From: Clostridia bacterium
GTDB taxonomy: Bacteria > Bacillota > Clostridia > TANB77 > CAG-465
Assembly (NCBI GenBank): GCA_028684095.1
Contig: JAQUGQ010000006.1
Location: 16,111-80,110, forward strand
Direction of reading: 5' to 3'
DNA length: 64,000 bases
Part shown: positions 28,052-38,181 of the stretch, one piece after another
Numbering within the stretch: the stretch's first letter is position 1
How the letters are laid out: each line of letters begins with the position of its first letter
Position numbers and translations under genes: made by a program
Notes under the pieces: model-generated
Databases searched by the model: none
What the model was told of the DNA's origin: nothing
The model's input: only the letters and a program-made list of their open reading frames with translations

Positions 28052-30457
28052 ATGAATAAAAAAAGAGGTATTTCTTTAATAGTATTAATAATAACAATAA
28101 TAGTTATAATAATAATAGCAGGAGCAATAATAATAAGTTTAGCAAATAATAATCCAATAACACAAGCATCAAAAGCAAAATATTTAAATGACGTAAAAAG
28201 TTTTCAAACAGAATTGGAATTGTATAAAGCTGAACAATATTTAACTACACAAGGTGATTATGATTATACATTATTGCAGGCAGATGGGATTAGTATAACA
28301 TATGATGGTGTGGTAGATACAAGTAAAACAATAAAAGATTTAATACCAACTTTAGGAAATAATACAAATTATGCTGGACAATTTGCAGTAATAAATGGGG
28401 TATTAGTTTTTGAAGGATCAGATACCGATAAACAAAATTGGGCAAGAGCAATAGGAGTTGAAGTAGTAATTGTAGGTGAGCCAACGGTAACTATAATTCT
28501 TCTAGAAGAAACAGTAGTAGCACAAGGAACAGATATAATATATAAAGTTAGATTTTCTTCAAATGCACCACTAACATATATAAATTTATCAGATAAAATA
28601 GAAGTAACAGATGCGGCGGAAGTAGCTTTAGTTGAACAACCAGTTATAACTGTAGGACCAGTAAGTGGAACAGAACAGGATGTCATAAGAGAAGTAGATG
28701 TAACACTAGAAACAGATAACCTTCAAAATGGAGAATATAAATTAAGAATAAAATCAGGAGCAGTAACAAATATAAACAACATATCCAATTTACAAGATAT
28801 AATATCACAAGTTGGATTTGATATTGACAATACTGCACCAGAAAACCCTGAACTATCAGCAGATCCAGCAATATTGACAAATGGAAGTGTAACAGTAGCA
28901 ATAACATATTCAGAAGATTCTGTAACTAAAGAATATAGTTTTGATGGAACAAACTGGAATAATTATACAGAAGCAGTAGTAGTAACAGAAAATAATACAA
29001 CAGTATATTCAAGGGGAAAAGATGCAGTAGGAAATGAAAGTGGAGTTGCAACATTAACAGTAACAAATATAGATAAAGATGCTCCTATAGTAGTATTTGA
29101 AACAAATGGAGGTTCAGGAGAAGAAGCAAATACAAAAGTAACAGTAAGTGATTCAAGCGGCTTAAATGCTTCTACATTACAATATGTATGGGATACACAA
29201 AATACAACAACACCAACAACGGGATGGTCATCATTCTCAAATGGAAGTACATTTATATTCGGAAATGTAACAGGAACATATTATTTATGGATCAAAGCAA
29301 GTGATATTGTAGGAAATAATGTAATAAGTAAGACGAATGCATTTGTCTTAACATTACCGTTAGCTGTAAATAAGCCATTACTATCAGCTGGAATGACAGC
29401 AAAAAAATGGAACGGTAGTTCATGGGATACAGTATCTAATCCTGATACAGATAAAACATGGTATGACTATGAAAATAAAGAATGGGGAAATGCACAAACA
29501 GCAGATGGAAGTATGTGGGTGTGGATACCAAGATATGAGTATAAAATACCAACATCACATAGTGGTACAGCACAAACGATATTAGTAAATTTCTTAAATA
29601 ATACATCAACAACAGCAACAAGTGGCTATACAGTGCATCCAGCATTTACATTTGGAGCTGTAGAACTTACAGGAATATGGGTAGCAAAATTTGAGGCAAG
29701 TGGAAGTATAACCGCAGTGGATATAAAACCTGAAATAACAGCACTTAAAAATAAAACAATAAATGTAATGTTTACAGCATGTAGAAATATGGAGACAACA
29801 TATGGAACTAGATATGGATGGGGAACGAGTGGAACAGGAATAGATACTCACCTAATGAAAAATACAGAATTGGGAGCAGTAGCATACTTAACACATAGTA
29901 TATATGGAAAAAACTCACAAATATGGATAAATCCAAGTAATATATATAAAACAGGTCAAATAGGAACAGGAGCTAGTGTAACATATACAGGAATAACATA
30001 TTCATATGATGATTTAACATATGGAGTACAAGGTAGTACAACTGGAAATGTACATGGAATATATGATATGAGTGGTGGAGTATGGGAATATACAGCAGCA
30101 TATTTGAATAATGGAAATTCAATTTTGGAAACAAATGGTTCGAGCTTAGTAAATGCAGCAAGTCAATATAAAGATATATATGTAAAAGGAACAAATGATA
30201 CACAAAGTGAAAATTATACTGTAAATTCAAGTAAAAAAGGTGATGCGGTATATGAAACATCAAGTTTATATGAAGGAGATACATCATGGTATAGTGATTG
30301 GTCAAATATGCCTTATACAAGCAATCCATTTTTTATGCATGGTGGTTATTGTGAAAGTACTACACGCGCAGGAATTTTTGCTTTCTATGAATGGGATGGT
30401 TCGGCATGTACTAATATTGGATTTCGCCCAGTAGTTGCAGTTTCAAATGGACTTTAA
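28052..30457 (+). CDS. Pseudopilin-anchored Ig-like/FGE-fold surface protein, DGR-target type
   Basis: 801 residues. A prepilin-like leader and hydrophobic helix (KKRGISLIVLIITIIV) is followed by two or so Ig-like beta domains around residues 150-440 (DNTAPENPEL, NIDKDAPIVVF). The C-terminal part is FGE-sulfatase/C-type-lectin-like (WVWIPRYEYKI, GIWVAKFEASG, YDMSGGVWEYTAAY). The final block, NPFFMHGGY...IGFRPVVAV, matches the layout of diversity-generating retroelement variable regions. It shares this domain with the copy at 56310. AAAGGAGG precedes the ATG. Position 5 after the Gly cleavage site is Val, not the canonical Glu. Surface display is inferred. Confidence 0.8.
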   Translation: MNKKRGISLIVLIITIIVIIIIAGAIIISLANNNPITQASKAKYLNDVKSFQTELELYKAEQYLTTQGDYDYTLLQADGISITYDGVVDTSKTIKDLIPTLGNNTNYAGQFAVINGVLVFEGSDTDKQNWARAIGVEVVIVGEPTVTIILLEETVVAQGTDIIYKVRFSSNAPLTYINLSDKIEVTDAAEVALVEQPVITVGPVSGTEQDVIREVDVTLETDNLQNGEYKLRIKSGAVTNINNISNLQDIISQVGFDIDNTAPENPELSADPAILTNGSVTVAITYSEDSVTKEYSFDGTNWNNYTEAVVVTENNTTVYSRGKDAVGNESGVATLTVTNIDKDAPIVVFETNGGSGEEANTKVTVSDSSGLNASTLQYVWDTQNTTTPTTGWSSFSNGSTFIFGNVTGTYYLWIKASDIVGNNVISKTNAFVLTLPLAVNKPLLSAGMTAKKWNGSSWDTVSNPDTDKTWYDYENKEWGNAQTADGSMWVWIPRYEYKIPTSHSGTAQTILVNFLNNTSTTATSGYTVHPAFTFGAVELTGIWVAKFEASGSITAVDIKPEITALKNKTINVMFTACRNMETTYGTRYGWGTSGTGIDTHLMKNTELGAVAYLTHSIYGKNSQIWINPSNIYKTGQIGTGASVTYTGITYSYDDLTYGVQGSTTGNVHGIYDMSGGVWEYTAAYLNNGNSILETNGSSLVNAASQYKDIYVKGTNDTQSENYTVNSSKKGDAVYETSSLYEGDTSWYSDWSNMPYTSNPFFMHGGYCESTTRAGIFAFYEWDGSACTNIGFRPVVAVSNGL

Positions 30458-30493
30458 AAAAGTATATATTTAAAAAATAAATTAATTAATTAG

Positions 30494-30545
30494 AAAAAGT
30501 AAATAGTGTAAGTTTAAAAAAGCTTATACTATTTACTTTTTTAAA
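30494..30545 (+). terminator. Terminator after variable surface protein gene
   Basis: A 19-bp stem (30494-30512 with 30523-30541, G-U containing) ends in a T run. Confidence 0.85.
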
Positions 30546-30641
30546 TATTGAAAAATATGAGTTTTTCATGTAACTTTCACATTTCAAACATTAAATTATC
30601 ACATTAAGTTATTATAATAATATTGAAAAGGAGGATTTTTT

Positions 30642-32132
30642 ATGTATATTATAAAAAATGCATTTAAAAGTATTACAAGATCAAAAACAAGAAATATATT
30701 AATAGGTATAATAATTGTTGTTGTAGCAACAGCAAGTTGTATCGCATTATCAATTAAAAATGCTGCAAATGAGGTGAAGCAAAGTTATTTAGACTCGTAC
30801 AATGTAACAGCTCAATTATCATTAGATAGAGGTGCACTTAGAAATGCTGCTAATACCAGTGATACAGCAGCTACTGCTACTTTTGATCCAAAAGAATTCA
30901 TGTCTAATGTACAAAATGTTTCAGCAGAAAATATTATGACATACGGAGTTTCGGAGTATGTTAAAAGTTACTTGTTATCTATACAAACAAATATGAATTC
31001 AACTACTTTAACAAAGGTATCAGATACGATTGTAACAACTAATAATGATAGACCAAGAATGGACGATAGAGGTGGAGTTTCAAATGTTTCATCTGGAGAT
31101 TTTAAAGTTATTGGATACAAGAGTTTAGATTCTATGACTCAGTTTATAGATTCTGTGTACAAGGTAACAACTGGTTCAATGTTTGATATAGATTCAAATA
31201 ACAACTTATGTGTTATATCAGTTGAACTTGCGGAAAAAAATAGTTTAACTGTTGGTAGTACATTTGTACTAAACAATCCAAATGCTGCAACTGAAGTATA
31301 TACATTTACAGTTACAGGTATCTATGAGGATACTTCAACTGATAGTGAATTTAGTATGTTTAGTGGGTCTGCAAATCAAATTTTAACTACATATACTTCA
31401 TTAAATAATATTGTAACTACATCAAATACAGTAGAAGATACTAAATTAAGTATTCAAACTGATGCTACTTTTAATTTAGTTAATGCTAATGTAGTAGATG
31501 TATTTACTGCAGAGCTTAAAACAAAAGGTTTAAGTGATTATTACACAGTAAACACAAATTTAGAAAGTTTTAATCAAAGTATTGCACCACTTGAAAATTT
31601 ATCATCATTTGCAACAACATTTTTAATTATTGTATTACTAATTGGCGGTTCTATACTTGTTATACTTAACATGTTAAATATCCGTGAGAGAAAATATGAA
31701 ATAGGTGTTTTAAGAGCGATAGGTATGAAAAAACATTTAGTACTTTCACAATTTGTAATAGAATTATTGATGGTTACAAGTATTTCAATTATATTAGGTG
31801 GAGTTATTGGATCTGTATCTTCAGTTCCAATTGCAAACTATATGTTACAAAGTGAAATATCAACTCAAGAAACTACACAATCTGAAGTAAGTAAAAACTT
31901 TGGAGGTGGTCAAATACCTGGTGATCCAACACAAAGAAAAAATAGTATGATGAGTGCATTTGGTGCTAACTCAGATGTAGATTATGTTGATAAAATAAAT
32001 GCAGTTGTAGATGTTAAAATATTATTACAACTTGGGCTAATAGGACTTATTCTTACAATAATAAGTAGTAGTATATCAATGATATTCATATCAAGATATA
32101 CACCACTAAAAATATTAAGTAATAGAACGTAA
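30642..32132 (+). CDS. ABC transporter permease, MacB/FtsX type
   Basis: 496 residues. One N-terminal transmembrane helix (about 20-42) leads into a ~270-residue extracellular MacB-PCD-like domain. Three C-terminal helices follow, the first near SSFATTFLIIVLLIGGSI with the cytoplasmic loop LNIRERKYEIGVLRAIGM typical of FtsX-fold permeases. These mechanotransmission transporters export peptides or act in envelope signalling. AAAGGAGG precedes the ATG. The ATPase gene starts 14 bases later. The extracellular domain is Ser/Thr/Asn rich. The substrate is unknown. Confidence 0.88.
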   Translation: MYIIKNAFKSITRSKTRNILIGIIIVVVATASCIALSIKNAANEVKQSYLDSYNVTAQLSLDRGALRNAANTSDTAATATFDPKEFMSNVQNVSAENIMTYGVSEYVKSYLLSIQTNMNSTTLTKVSDTIVTTNNDRPRMDDRGGVSNVSSGDFKVIGYKSLDSMTQFIDSVYKVTTGSMFDIDSNNNLCVISVELAEKNSLTVGSTFVLNNPNAATEVYTFTVTGIYEDTSTDSEFSMFSGSANQILTTYTSLNNIVTTSNTVEDTKLSIQTDATFNLVNANVVDVFTAELKTKGLSDYYTVNTNLESFNQSIAPLENLSSFATTFLIIVLLIGGSILVILNMLNIRERKYEIGVLRAIGMKKHLVLSQFVIELLMVTSISIILGGVIGSVSSVPIANYMLQSEISTQETTQSEVSKNFGGGQIPGDPTQRKNSMMSAFGANSDVDYVDKINAVVDVKILLQLGLIGLILTIISSSISMIFISRYTPLKILSNRT

Positions 32133-32146
32133 AAGGAGGTAAATAA

Positions 32147-32809
32147 ATGAGCGTATTTAAAATAGAAGATTTATGTTATTCATATGATAATGGTAAAAAG
32201 TTAGTTTTAGATAATATAAATTATGAATTTGAAAAAGGTAAAACATATGCGATAATGGGAAAATCTGGAACAGGTAAGACCACATTATTATCACTTATGT
32301 CTGGTTTAGATGTTCCAAAATCAGGCAAAATATTATACAATGATATAAATATATCTAAAATCAACGAGAATAAATATAGGAGTAATCATGTAGGAGTTAT
32401 ATTTCAAAGTCTAAATTTACTTCCACATTTAACTGCTCTTGAAAATGTTGAACTTTCAATGGATATATCTGATATTAAAATCAAGAACAAAAAAGAGCAT
32501 GCTTTGAAGATGCTTGCTAAAGTTGGATTGGATGAGAATATTGCAAATAGAAGGGTACTTAGATTATCTGGTGGAGAGCAACAAAGGGTAGCAATAGCTA
32601 GAACTTTATCATATAATCCTGATGTTATTTTAGCAGATGAACCTACAGGTAACTTAGATGCTGTAAATGAGAAGCAAGTAATGGACATTTTTAAAAAATT
32701 AGCAAAAAATGATAATAAATGTGTTATCATAGTTACACATTCAGATAATATTTCAAATGAAGTAGATAATGTATATGATTTAGAAAATATAACAAAAAGT
32801 ATTAAATAA
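32147..32809 (+). CDS. ABC transporter ATP-binding protein, MacB/LolD type
   Basis: 220 residues with Walker A GKSGTGKTT, Q-loop FQSLNLLPHL, signature LSGGEQQRVAIA, Walker B VILADEPTGNLD and the H-loop VTHS. It drives the permease encoded immediately upstream. AAAGGAGG lies 8 bases before the ATG. No two-component regulator adjoins the pair, unlike many Firmicutes peptide-sensing exporters. Confidence 0.93.
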   Translation: MSVFKIEDLCYSYDNGKKLVLDNINYEFEKGKTYAIMGKSGTGKTTLLSLMSGLDVPKSGKILYNDINISKINENKYRSNHVGVIFQSLNLLPHLTALENVELSMDISDIKIKNKKEHALKMLAKVGLDENIANRRVLRLSGGEQQRVAIARTLSYNPDVILADEPTGNLDAVNEKQVMDIFKKLAKNDNKCVIIVTHSDNISNEVDNVYDLENITKSIK

Positions 32810-32842
32810 TATAAGTTAGTGAGTAATTATATGTAAAATATA

Positions 32843-32986
32843 CAAAAACGCTATGAAGTAATAACTTTATAGTGTTTTTGTGTATAAAAAACTATTATAT
32901 TATTGACAAAAAAAAGTATATATAATATAATTAAAATATAAATAAACACTATATTATTAAAATAAAACATTTATATTTAGTGTTTT
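32843..32986 (+). terminator. Two successive hairpins after the ABC operon
   Basis: The first stem is 32843-32854 with 32869-32880. The second, AAACACTA/TAGTGTTT, spans 32944-32986 and ends in a T run. The first is the likely terminator of the ABC operon. Confidence 0.65.
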
Positions 32987-33384
32987 TTGTTTTTTGAAAT
33001 TTTTTATAAGATTTTTAACACTTTATTAATTGAGGTATTTATAACGAATAAATATTTCAAAGTTTAAATATATAACAACTAAATGTAGTAAAATGGTATA
33101 TATTGAAGATAATATACAAAATATATATAATACAATATAAAAAAAGTAAACTTAAAAATGTTTTTAGTGATAAAGATTTTTCTGTTATAGAAAACACTAT
33201 AATAGAAAATTAGTGTATTAAATTAGAATGTATAAATAAAGATAACAAAGAAGTAATATGCAATGTTATTAAATGAGAAAGTTTAAAAATACAATTAAAA
33301 CAAAAAATTATAGATAGAAAAAGTTTTAGAAAGAAAAAAGTAAGAAAATATGCTTTAGGGCATGCAAGAAAGGAAAATGATATT
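32987..33384 (+). other. Gene-poor leader, possible decayed coding remnant
   Basis: No intact gene is seen. The frame of the next gene extends upstream from about 33150 with only two stops (TAG near 33213 and TGA near 33274) and reads like coding sequence (ECINKDNKEVICNVIK, QKIIDRKSFRKKK). It may be the decayed N-terminal part or a lost upstream gene such as a sigI. Weak. Confidence 0.25.
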
Positions 33385-34317
33385 ATGAAAAAGAAATTAG
33401 TTTTAGTTTTCTCGTTATTATTAGTTTTTGTGGTAGGTTATGTCGTATACACTAACAATAATAAAAGAAATTTAGTTGCTGAAAATCAAGTACAAACTCA
33501 AGTAGAAAAAATACTTACATATGTAACAATTGATATAAACCCAAGTATTGAACTTGCTGTAGATGAGGGTGATATAGTAGTGGATGCAATTACATTAAAT
33601 GAAGATGCAGATATTGCATATAGTGATCTTGCTTTAATAGGTCAAACTGTAGAAAATGCTACAGAAATAATAGTAAACACTGCAATAGACTTAGGATATA
33701 TTACAGAAATTAGTGATACAAATGCAGTTAATATTACTAGTTATATAGAAGATGAAGCAAGAAGAGATAGTTTAAATAAAAAGATAGTTGCTAATCTTAA
33801 CAAACATTTTGAAACAAGAAAAATTTATGCATTAGTAATAGAAAACGGATTAGATGATGAATTAAAAAGTAAAGCAGATACATATAATATACCTTATGGA
33901 AAAATGCTATTAGTATCAAGAGCGATGCAATTAGATAGCACATTAGTTGAAAGTGATTTAGTAAATTTATCTGTTAAAGAAATACAAAGTAGTATAAAGA
34001 CTCAAGCAGTAGCTAGAAGAGCAGAATTTAAAGAAATTGCTATATATGGAAAACAAGAATTTAAAGATATAAAAACACAAAGAGTAGCAGAGGCAAAAAT
34101 AAAATTACAGAATGATAAGGCATTGTTATTAAAAAACACTGGGAATTCTTCAGAATTAAATTCTCAGCAAAAAGAAACTTTAATTGAACAAAGAAAAGAA
34201 GAAATTAAAGTAGAAATACAAGGTGTAAAAGAAGATTTAAGTCAGAATGGAAATACTATAAAAGAAGAAATTAAAGAAACTGTAAGAGATAAATATCTTT
34301 TAAAGAAAAAACAATAG
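33385..34317 (+). CDS. Membrane protein with RsgI-like anti-sigma periplasmic domain
   Basis: 310 residues: an N-terminal signal-anchor (about 4-22), then a domain matching the conserved middle part of RsgI anti-sigma factors (YVTIDINPSIELAVDEGD, ITLNEDADI, and a later AIDLGYI). It ends in a Lys/Glu/Gln-rich coiled-coil tail. In RsgI this domain autocleaves and passes an extracellular signal to SigI. Here the cytoplasmic SigI-binding N-terminus is missing and no intact sigI precedes it. AAGGAAA lies before the ATG. The domain is recognisable; a role in sigma control is doubtful. Confidence 0.68.
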   Translation: MKKKLVLVFSLLLVFVVGYVVYTNNNKRNLVAENQVQTQVEKILTYVTIDINPSIELAVDEGDIVVDAITLNEDADIAYSDLALIGQTVENATEIIVNTAIDLGYITEISDTNAVNITSYIEDEARRDSLNKKIVANLNKHFETRKIYALVIENGLDDELKSKADTYNIPYGKMLLVSRAMQLDSTLVESDLVNLSVKEIQSSIKTQAVARRAEFKEIAIYGKQEFKDIKTQRVAEAKIKLQNDKALLLKNTGNSSELNSQQKETLIEQRKEEIKVEIQGVKEDLSQNGNTIKEEIKETVRDKYLLKKKQ

Positions 34318-34350
34318 TTATAAATTATTAATAAAGTATAAAAAAACATG

Positions 34351-34388
34351 AAAACACTAGTAGATATAATATTCCTAGTGTTTTTTAT
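34351..34388 (+). terminator. Terminator after RsgI-like gene
   Basis: A 10-bp stem (34351-34360 with 34375-34384) is followed by a T run. Confidence 0.85.
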
Positions 34389-34459
34389 GTTTGATTTTTT
34401 TGTAATAATATGTATGAGTGCTAAAATTTATAAAAATTTATCTTTTTTAGTATAAACTC

Positions 34460-34516
34460 TTGACAAACATAAATAATAGTAGTAGAATATTAGCAGTCGA
34501 TTAATTAGAGTGCTAA
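34460..34516 (+). promoter_or_regulatory. Heat-shock operon promoter with CIRCE operator
   Basis: TTGACA (34460-34465), a 17-base spacer and TAGAAT (34483-34488) form the promoter. The HrcA operator follows: TTAGCAGTC (34490-34498), a 9-base spacer, GAGTGCTAA (34508-34516). This is the CIRCE consensus with one change (C to G) in the left arm. It controls hrcA-grpE-dnaK-dnaJ. Confidence 0.92.
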
Positions 34517-34531
34517 AAAGGTGATGATATT

Positions 34532-35545
34532 ATGTTAGATGATAGAAAAAAAAAGATACTTGCTTCTGTTGTTGAAGACTATATAACATCAGCAGAACCA
34601 GTTGGATCTAAAACTATTGCAGATAAGTATAACTTGGAATATAGTTCTGCAACAATAAGAAATGAAATGAAAATTTTGGAAGAGTCTGGTTATTTAGAAC
34701 AACCTCATGTCTCTTCAGGAAGAATCCCTTCAAGTAAAGGTTATAGATATTATGTTGATAATTTAATGAAAAGCAAAAAATTATCTATGCTTGATATAAA
34801 TTATATAAACAATAGTATAACTGGTTATGGTGATACTGAAGATTTGTTTGAACAAGTTGCAGACACTGTATCGAAGCTATTAAATAGACCAACTATTTTA
34901 ACTATGAAAAATGAAGATGTTTTAGAGAGTATAAAAATACTTAAAATATCTGATAAAATATTATTAGTTATATTGATGTCAGAGAATGGTACAATAAAAG
35001 ATGTTATAGCTAAGCTTACTGATACAATTCCAGATGATAGTGTAAGGGATCTTAGTAAGTTACTTAATACTAATTTACAAGGTACCCCTATTGAAAAACT
35101 ATACAATGTTTTATCTACAATTATTTCTAAAGAATTAAAAGTATATTCTAGTGTTTTAGAAAAAATATGTGAAGGTATAAGATATGAAATTTCTGGAGAA
35201 AACAAATTAGTTAGTAGTAACAATTTAAAATCTATACTTGATTTACCAGAATTTGCTGATATAGAAAAAGCTAAAAATTTTTTAAATATGTTATCTACAA
35301 AAAATGCAGTAGATACAGTAATAGAAGAAATATCAAGTAAAAATTTAGGGATTGTTATTGGTTCTGAAAATCAAGAAATAATGCTTAAAGATTATAGTAT
35401 TATTTCACTTAATCTAACAAATGACGAAGGATATATAGGGAAAATTTCTGTTGTTAGTCCAAAGAGAATAGATTATTCTAAAACAGTATCAACATTAAAT
35501 TATATAAATGAAAAAGTTAAAAATATATTTTCAAAAGACAAATAA
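34532..35545 (+). CDS. hrcA: Heat-inducible transcription repressor HrcA
   Basis: 337 residues. N-terminal winged helix (LDDRKKKILASVVEDYI, PVGSKTIADKYN, SSATIRNEM), then LEQPHVSSGRIPSSKGYRYYVD, a signature of HrcA, and a C-terminal GAF-like domain. HrcA binds CIRCE and represses chaperone genes at normal temperature, with GroEL helping it fold. The gene sits 15 bases behind a CIRCE site and is therefore autoregulated. It is first in the chaperone operon. Confidence 0.96.
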   Translation: MLDDRKKKILASVVEDYITSAEPVGSKTIADKYNLEYSSATIRNEMKILEESGYLEQPHVSSGRIPSSKGYRYYVDNLMKSKKLSMLDINYINNSITGYGDTEDLFEQVADTVSKLLNRPTILTMKNEDVLESIKILKISDKILLVILMSENGTIKDVIAKLTDTIPDDSVRDLSKLLNTNLQGTPIEKLYNVLSTIISKELKVYSSVLEKICEGIRYEISGENKLVSSNNLKSILDLPEFADIEKAKNFLNMLSTKNAVDTVIEEISSKNLGIVIGSENQEIMLKDYSIISLNLTNDEGYIGKISVVSPKRIDYSKTVSTLNYINEKVKNIFSKDK

Positions 35546-35576
35546 TAATTGATTTACATTTAAAGGGGGTGTTTTT

Positions 35577-36104
35577 GTGAGTAAAAATGAAAAAGTTGAA
35601 GAAGAAATAATAGAAGAAGCTGATATACCTGAAATAGATAAAGATGTATATATAGCAAAATTAAATGATGATTTATCAGAGCAACGTAAGAAAACAGATG
35701 AGTATTTTGAACATTTAAAAAGAAATATGGCAGAATTTGATAATTTTAAAAAAAGAATGTCAAAAGAAAAAGAAAATCTTTATGCATCTGTTACATCAGA
35801 TATTATAGAAGATTTATTGCCAATTATAGATAATTTTGAGCAAGCAATAGGAACTGAATGTACAGATACTAATTTTAAAGATGGAATTGTAATGATATAT
35901 AATCAAATAAAAGATTCTTTAATGAAACAAGGTTTGGAAACAATACAAGATTTAGGAGAAACTTTTGATCCTAATTTACATCAAGCTGTAATGCATGAAG
36001 AATGTGATCAGTATGGTGAAAAAGAAGTAATAGAAGTGTTTAGAAAAGGTTATAGGTTAGGCGATAAAGTAATTAGACATTCAATGGTAAAAGTTGCAAA
36101 CTAA
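35577..36104 (+). CDS. grpE: Nucleotide exchange factor GrpE
   Basis: 175 residues with an acidic N-terminus, a long coiled coil (about 25-75, including EHLKRNMAEFDNFKKRM) and the C-terminal beta domain ending ETFDPNLHQAVMHEE and YRLGDKVIRHSMVKV. It exchanges ADP for ATP on DnaK. The start is GTG, preceded by AAAGGGGG. Lies 31 bases after hrcA in the same operon. Confidence 0.95.
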   Translation: MSKNEKVEEEIIEEADIPEIDKDVYIAKLNDDLSEQRKKTDEYFEHLKRNMAEFDNFKKRMSKEKENLYASVTSDIIEDLLPIIDNFEQAIGTECTDTNFKDGIVMIYNQIKDSLMKQGLETIQDLGETFDPNLHQAVMHEECDQYGEKEVIEVFRKGYRLGDKVIRHSMVKVAN

Positions 36105-36230
36105 CAATTTGCTAGTAACAAATTGTTCTGTGAATAAATAAGAATATTCATTTTATGAATTATCATAAAATTGTATAGATAACAAATGAAAAAAGTGATA
36201 ATAAATATTGATTTTAAGGAGGAAAAAATT

Positions 36231-38078
36231 ATGTCAAAAGTAATAGGAATTGATTTAGGAACAACAAATTCATGTGTTGCTGTAATTGAAAATGGTGAAA
36301 CAACAGTTATACCAAATGCAGAAGGTGGAAGAACAACACCATCAATAGTAGCATTTGCTAAAAATGGTGAAAGATTAGTAGGGCAAGTAGCAAAAAGACA
36401 AGCAGTTACAAATCATGATAGAACAGTTATTTCTATCAAAAGGGATATGGGAACTGAGAAAAAAATTAAAATAGATGATAAAGAGTATACACCTCAAGAA
36501 ATATCTGCTATGATTCTACAAAAATTAAAAACAGATGCTGAAAATTATTTAGGTCAAAAAATAACTGAAGCAGTTATAACTGTACCAGCATATTTTAGTG
36601 ATTCTCAAAGACAAGCAACAAAAGATGCAGGAAGAATTGCAGGACTTGATGTTTTAAGAATTATAAATGAGCCAACAGCAGCAGCTTTAGCTCATGGGTT
36701 TGATAAAGACCACGAACAAAAGATAATGGTTTACGATTTAGGTGGCGGTACATTTGATGTATCTATACTTGATATTGGTGATGGTGTATTTGAAGTTATG
36801 TCTACATCAGGAAATAACAGACTTGGTGGAGATGATTTCGACCAAAGAATAATAGATTATTTAGTAGTAGAATTTAAAAAAGATAGTGGAATAGATTTAT
36901 CTAAGGATAATATGGCAATGCAAAGACTAAGAGAAGCAGCAGAAAAAGCTAAAATAGAACTTTCTGGTGTTATGCAAGCTCAAATTAATCTTCCATTTAT
37001 AACTGCAGATAGTACAGGACCAAAACATTTAGATATTTCATTATCTAGATCTAAATTTGAAGAATTAATTTCAGATTTAGTTGAAGCTACAATAGGACCT
37101 GTAAATCAAGCTATGAAAGATTCTGGATTAACATTTGATAAAATAGAAAAAATATTATTAGTTGGTGGATCTACAAGAGTACCAGTAGTACAAGAAACAG
37201 TAAAAAGAATTACTGGAAAAGAACCATATAAAGGTATTAACCCTGATGAGTGTGTTGCAGTTGGTGCAGCTATTCAAGGTGGTGTTTTAACTGGAGAAGT
37301 TAAAGATTTAGTACTTTTAGACGTAACACCTTTATCACTTGGTATTGAAACTTACGGTGGTATATTTACAAAATTAATTGAAAGAAATACTACAATACCA
37401 ACTAAAAAATCTCAAATATTTAGTACAGCTGCGGATGGTCAAACATCAGTTGAAGTACATGTATTACAAGGTGAAAGAGAAATTGCCGCATATAACAAAA
37501 CTTTAGGTAGATTTAGTTTATCAGGAATACCACCAGCTCCTAGAGGAGTACCACAAGTTGAAGTTACATTTGATATAGATGCTAATGGTATAGTTCACGT
37601 TTTAGCTAAAGATATGGCTACTAACAACGAACAAAAAATTGCTATAACTGCAAGTACAAATTTAACTGAAGATGAAATTAAACAAGCAGTTAAAGAAGCA
37701 GAAGCACATAGTAGTGAAGATAAAAAGAAAAAAGATGAAGTTGAAGCTAGAAATAATGCAGACTCATTAGTATATAATACTGAAAAGACATTAAAAGAAT
37801 TAGATGGAAAAATATCAGCTGAAGAAAAATCAAAAGTTGAAGTAGAACTTGAAAATGTTAAAAAAGCATTAGAAACTACAGATACTGAAGCTATAAAAGC
37901 AGCAAGTGATAAATTAACTCAAATATTTTATGAAATATCTTCAAAATTATATGCAAATACTCCTGGTGCAAATGGAGCTCCTAATGCAGATAATGCTAAA
38001 ACAGATTCAGAAAGTACTGATAATGTTGTTCATGATGCAGACTATAAAGTAGAAGATGAAGATAATAACAAAAAATAA
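36231..38078 (+). CDS. dnaK: Chaperone DnaK (Hsp70)
   Basis: 615 residues from ATG 36231 behind AAGGAGG; the start at 36186 adds a non-homologous leader. The ATPase domain shows [40 protein letters not shown] and LVGGSTRVP; the substrate-binding domain starts near [14 protein letters not shown], and the acidic, disordered C-terminal tail ends with DNNKK. The Gram-positive type lacks the extra segment of proteobacterial DnaK. It refolds proteins with DnaJ and GrpE encoded beside it. Confidence 0.97.
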   Translation: MSKVIGIDLGTTNSCVAVIENGETTVIPNAEGGRTTPSIVAFAKNGERLVGQVAKRQAVTNHDRTVISIKRDMGTEKKIKIDDKEYTPQEISAMILQKLKTDAENYLGQKITEAVITVPAYFSDSQRQATKDAGRIAGLDVLRIINEPTAAALAHGFDKDHEQKIMVYDLGGGTFDVSILDIGDGVFEVMSTSGNNRLGGDDFDQRIIDYLVVEFKKDSGIDLSKDNMAMQRLREAAEKAKIELSGVMQAQINLPFITADSTGPKHLDISLSRSKFEELISDLVEATIGPVNQAMKDSGLTFDKIEKILLVGGSTRVPVVQETVKRITGKEPYKGINPDECVAVGAAIQGGVLTGEVKDLVLLDVTPLSLGIETYGGIFTKLIERNTTIPTKKSQIFSTAADGQTSVEVHVLQGEREIAAYNKTLGRFSLSGIPPAPRGVPQVEVTFDIDANGIVHVLAKDMATNNEQKIAITASTNLTEDEIKQAVKEAEAHSSEDKKKKDEVEARNNADSLVYNTEKTLKELDGKISAEEKSKVEVELENVKKALETTDTEAIKAASDKLTQIFYEISSKLYANTPGANGAPNADNAKTDSESTDNVVHDADYKVEDEDNNKK

Positions 38079-38118
38079 ATAATAAATAACAAATAATAAA
38101 TAAGTAATGTAACAAAAG

Positions 38119-38157
38119 ATATAAGCGGGGATTTGAGATTTGAAGTCCCGCTTATAT
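38119..38157 (+). promoter_or_regulatory. Strong hairpin between dnaK and dnaJ
   Basis: An 11-bp perfect stem (38119-38129 with 38147-38157) lies between the two genes without a long T run. It may be an attenuator or an RNA processing and stability element that sets the DnaK:DnaJ ratio. Confidence 0.65.
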
Positions 38158-38181
38158 TTAGAGTTAGAAATGGGGGTAAAT

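Noticed and set aside
28290..30329. Several long antisense frames within the variable protein genes
   Set aside because: They are Leu/Tyr/His-rich low-complexity translations of the reverse strand of repeat-like coding sequence, without ribosome sites; same for antisense frames near 53081, 56740 and 58474.
33150..33384. Intact sigI gene upstream of the RsgI-like protein
   Set aside because: The sequence has stops in all frames and no sigma-factor motifs.
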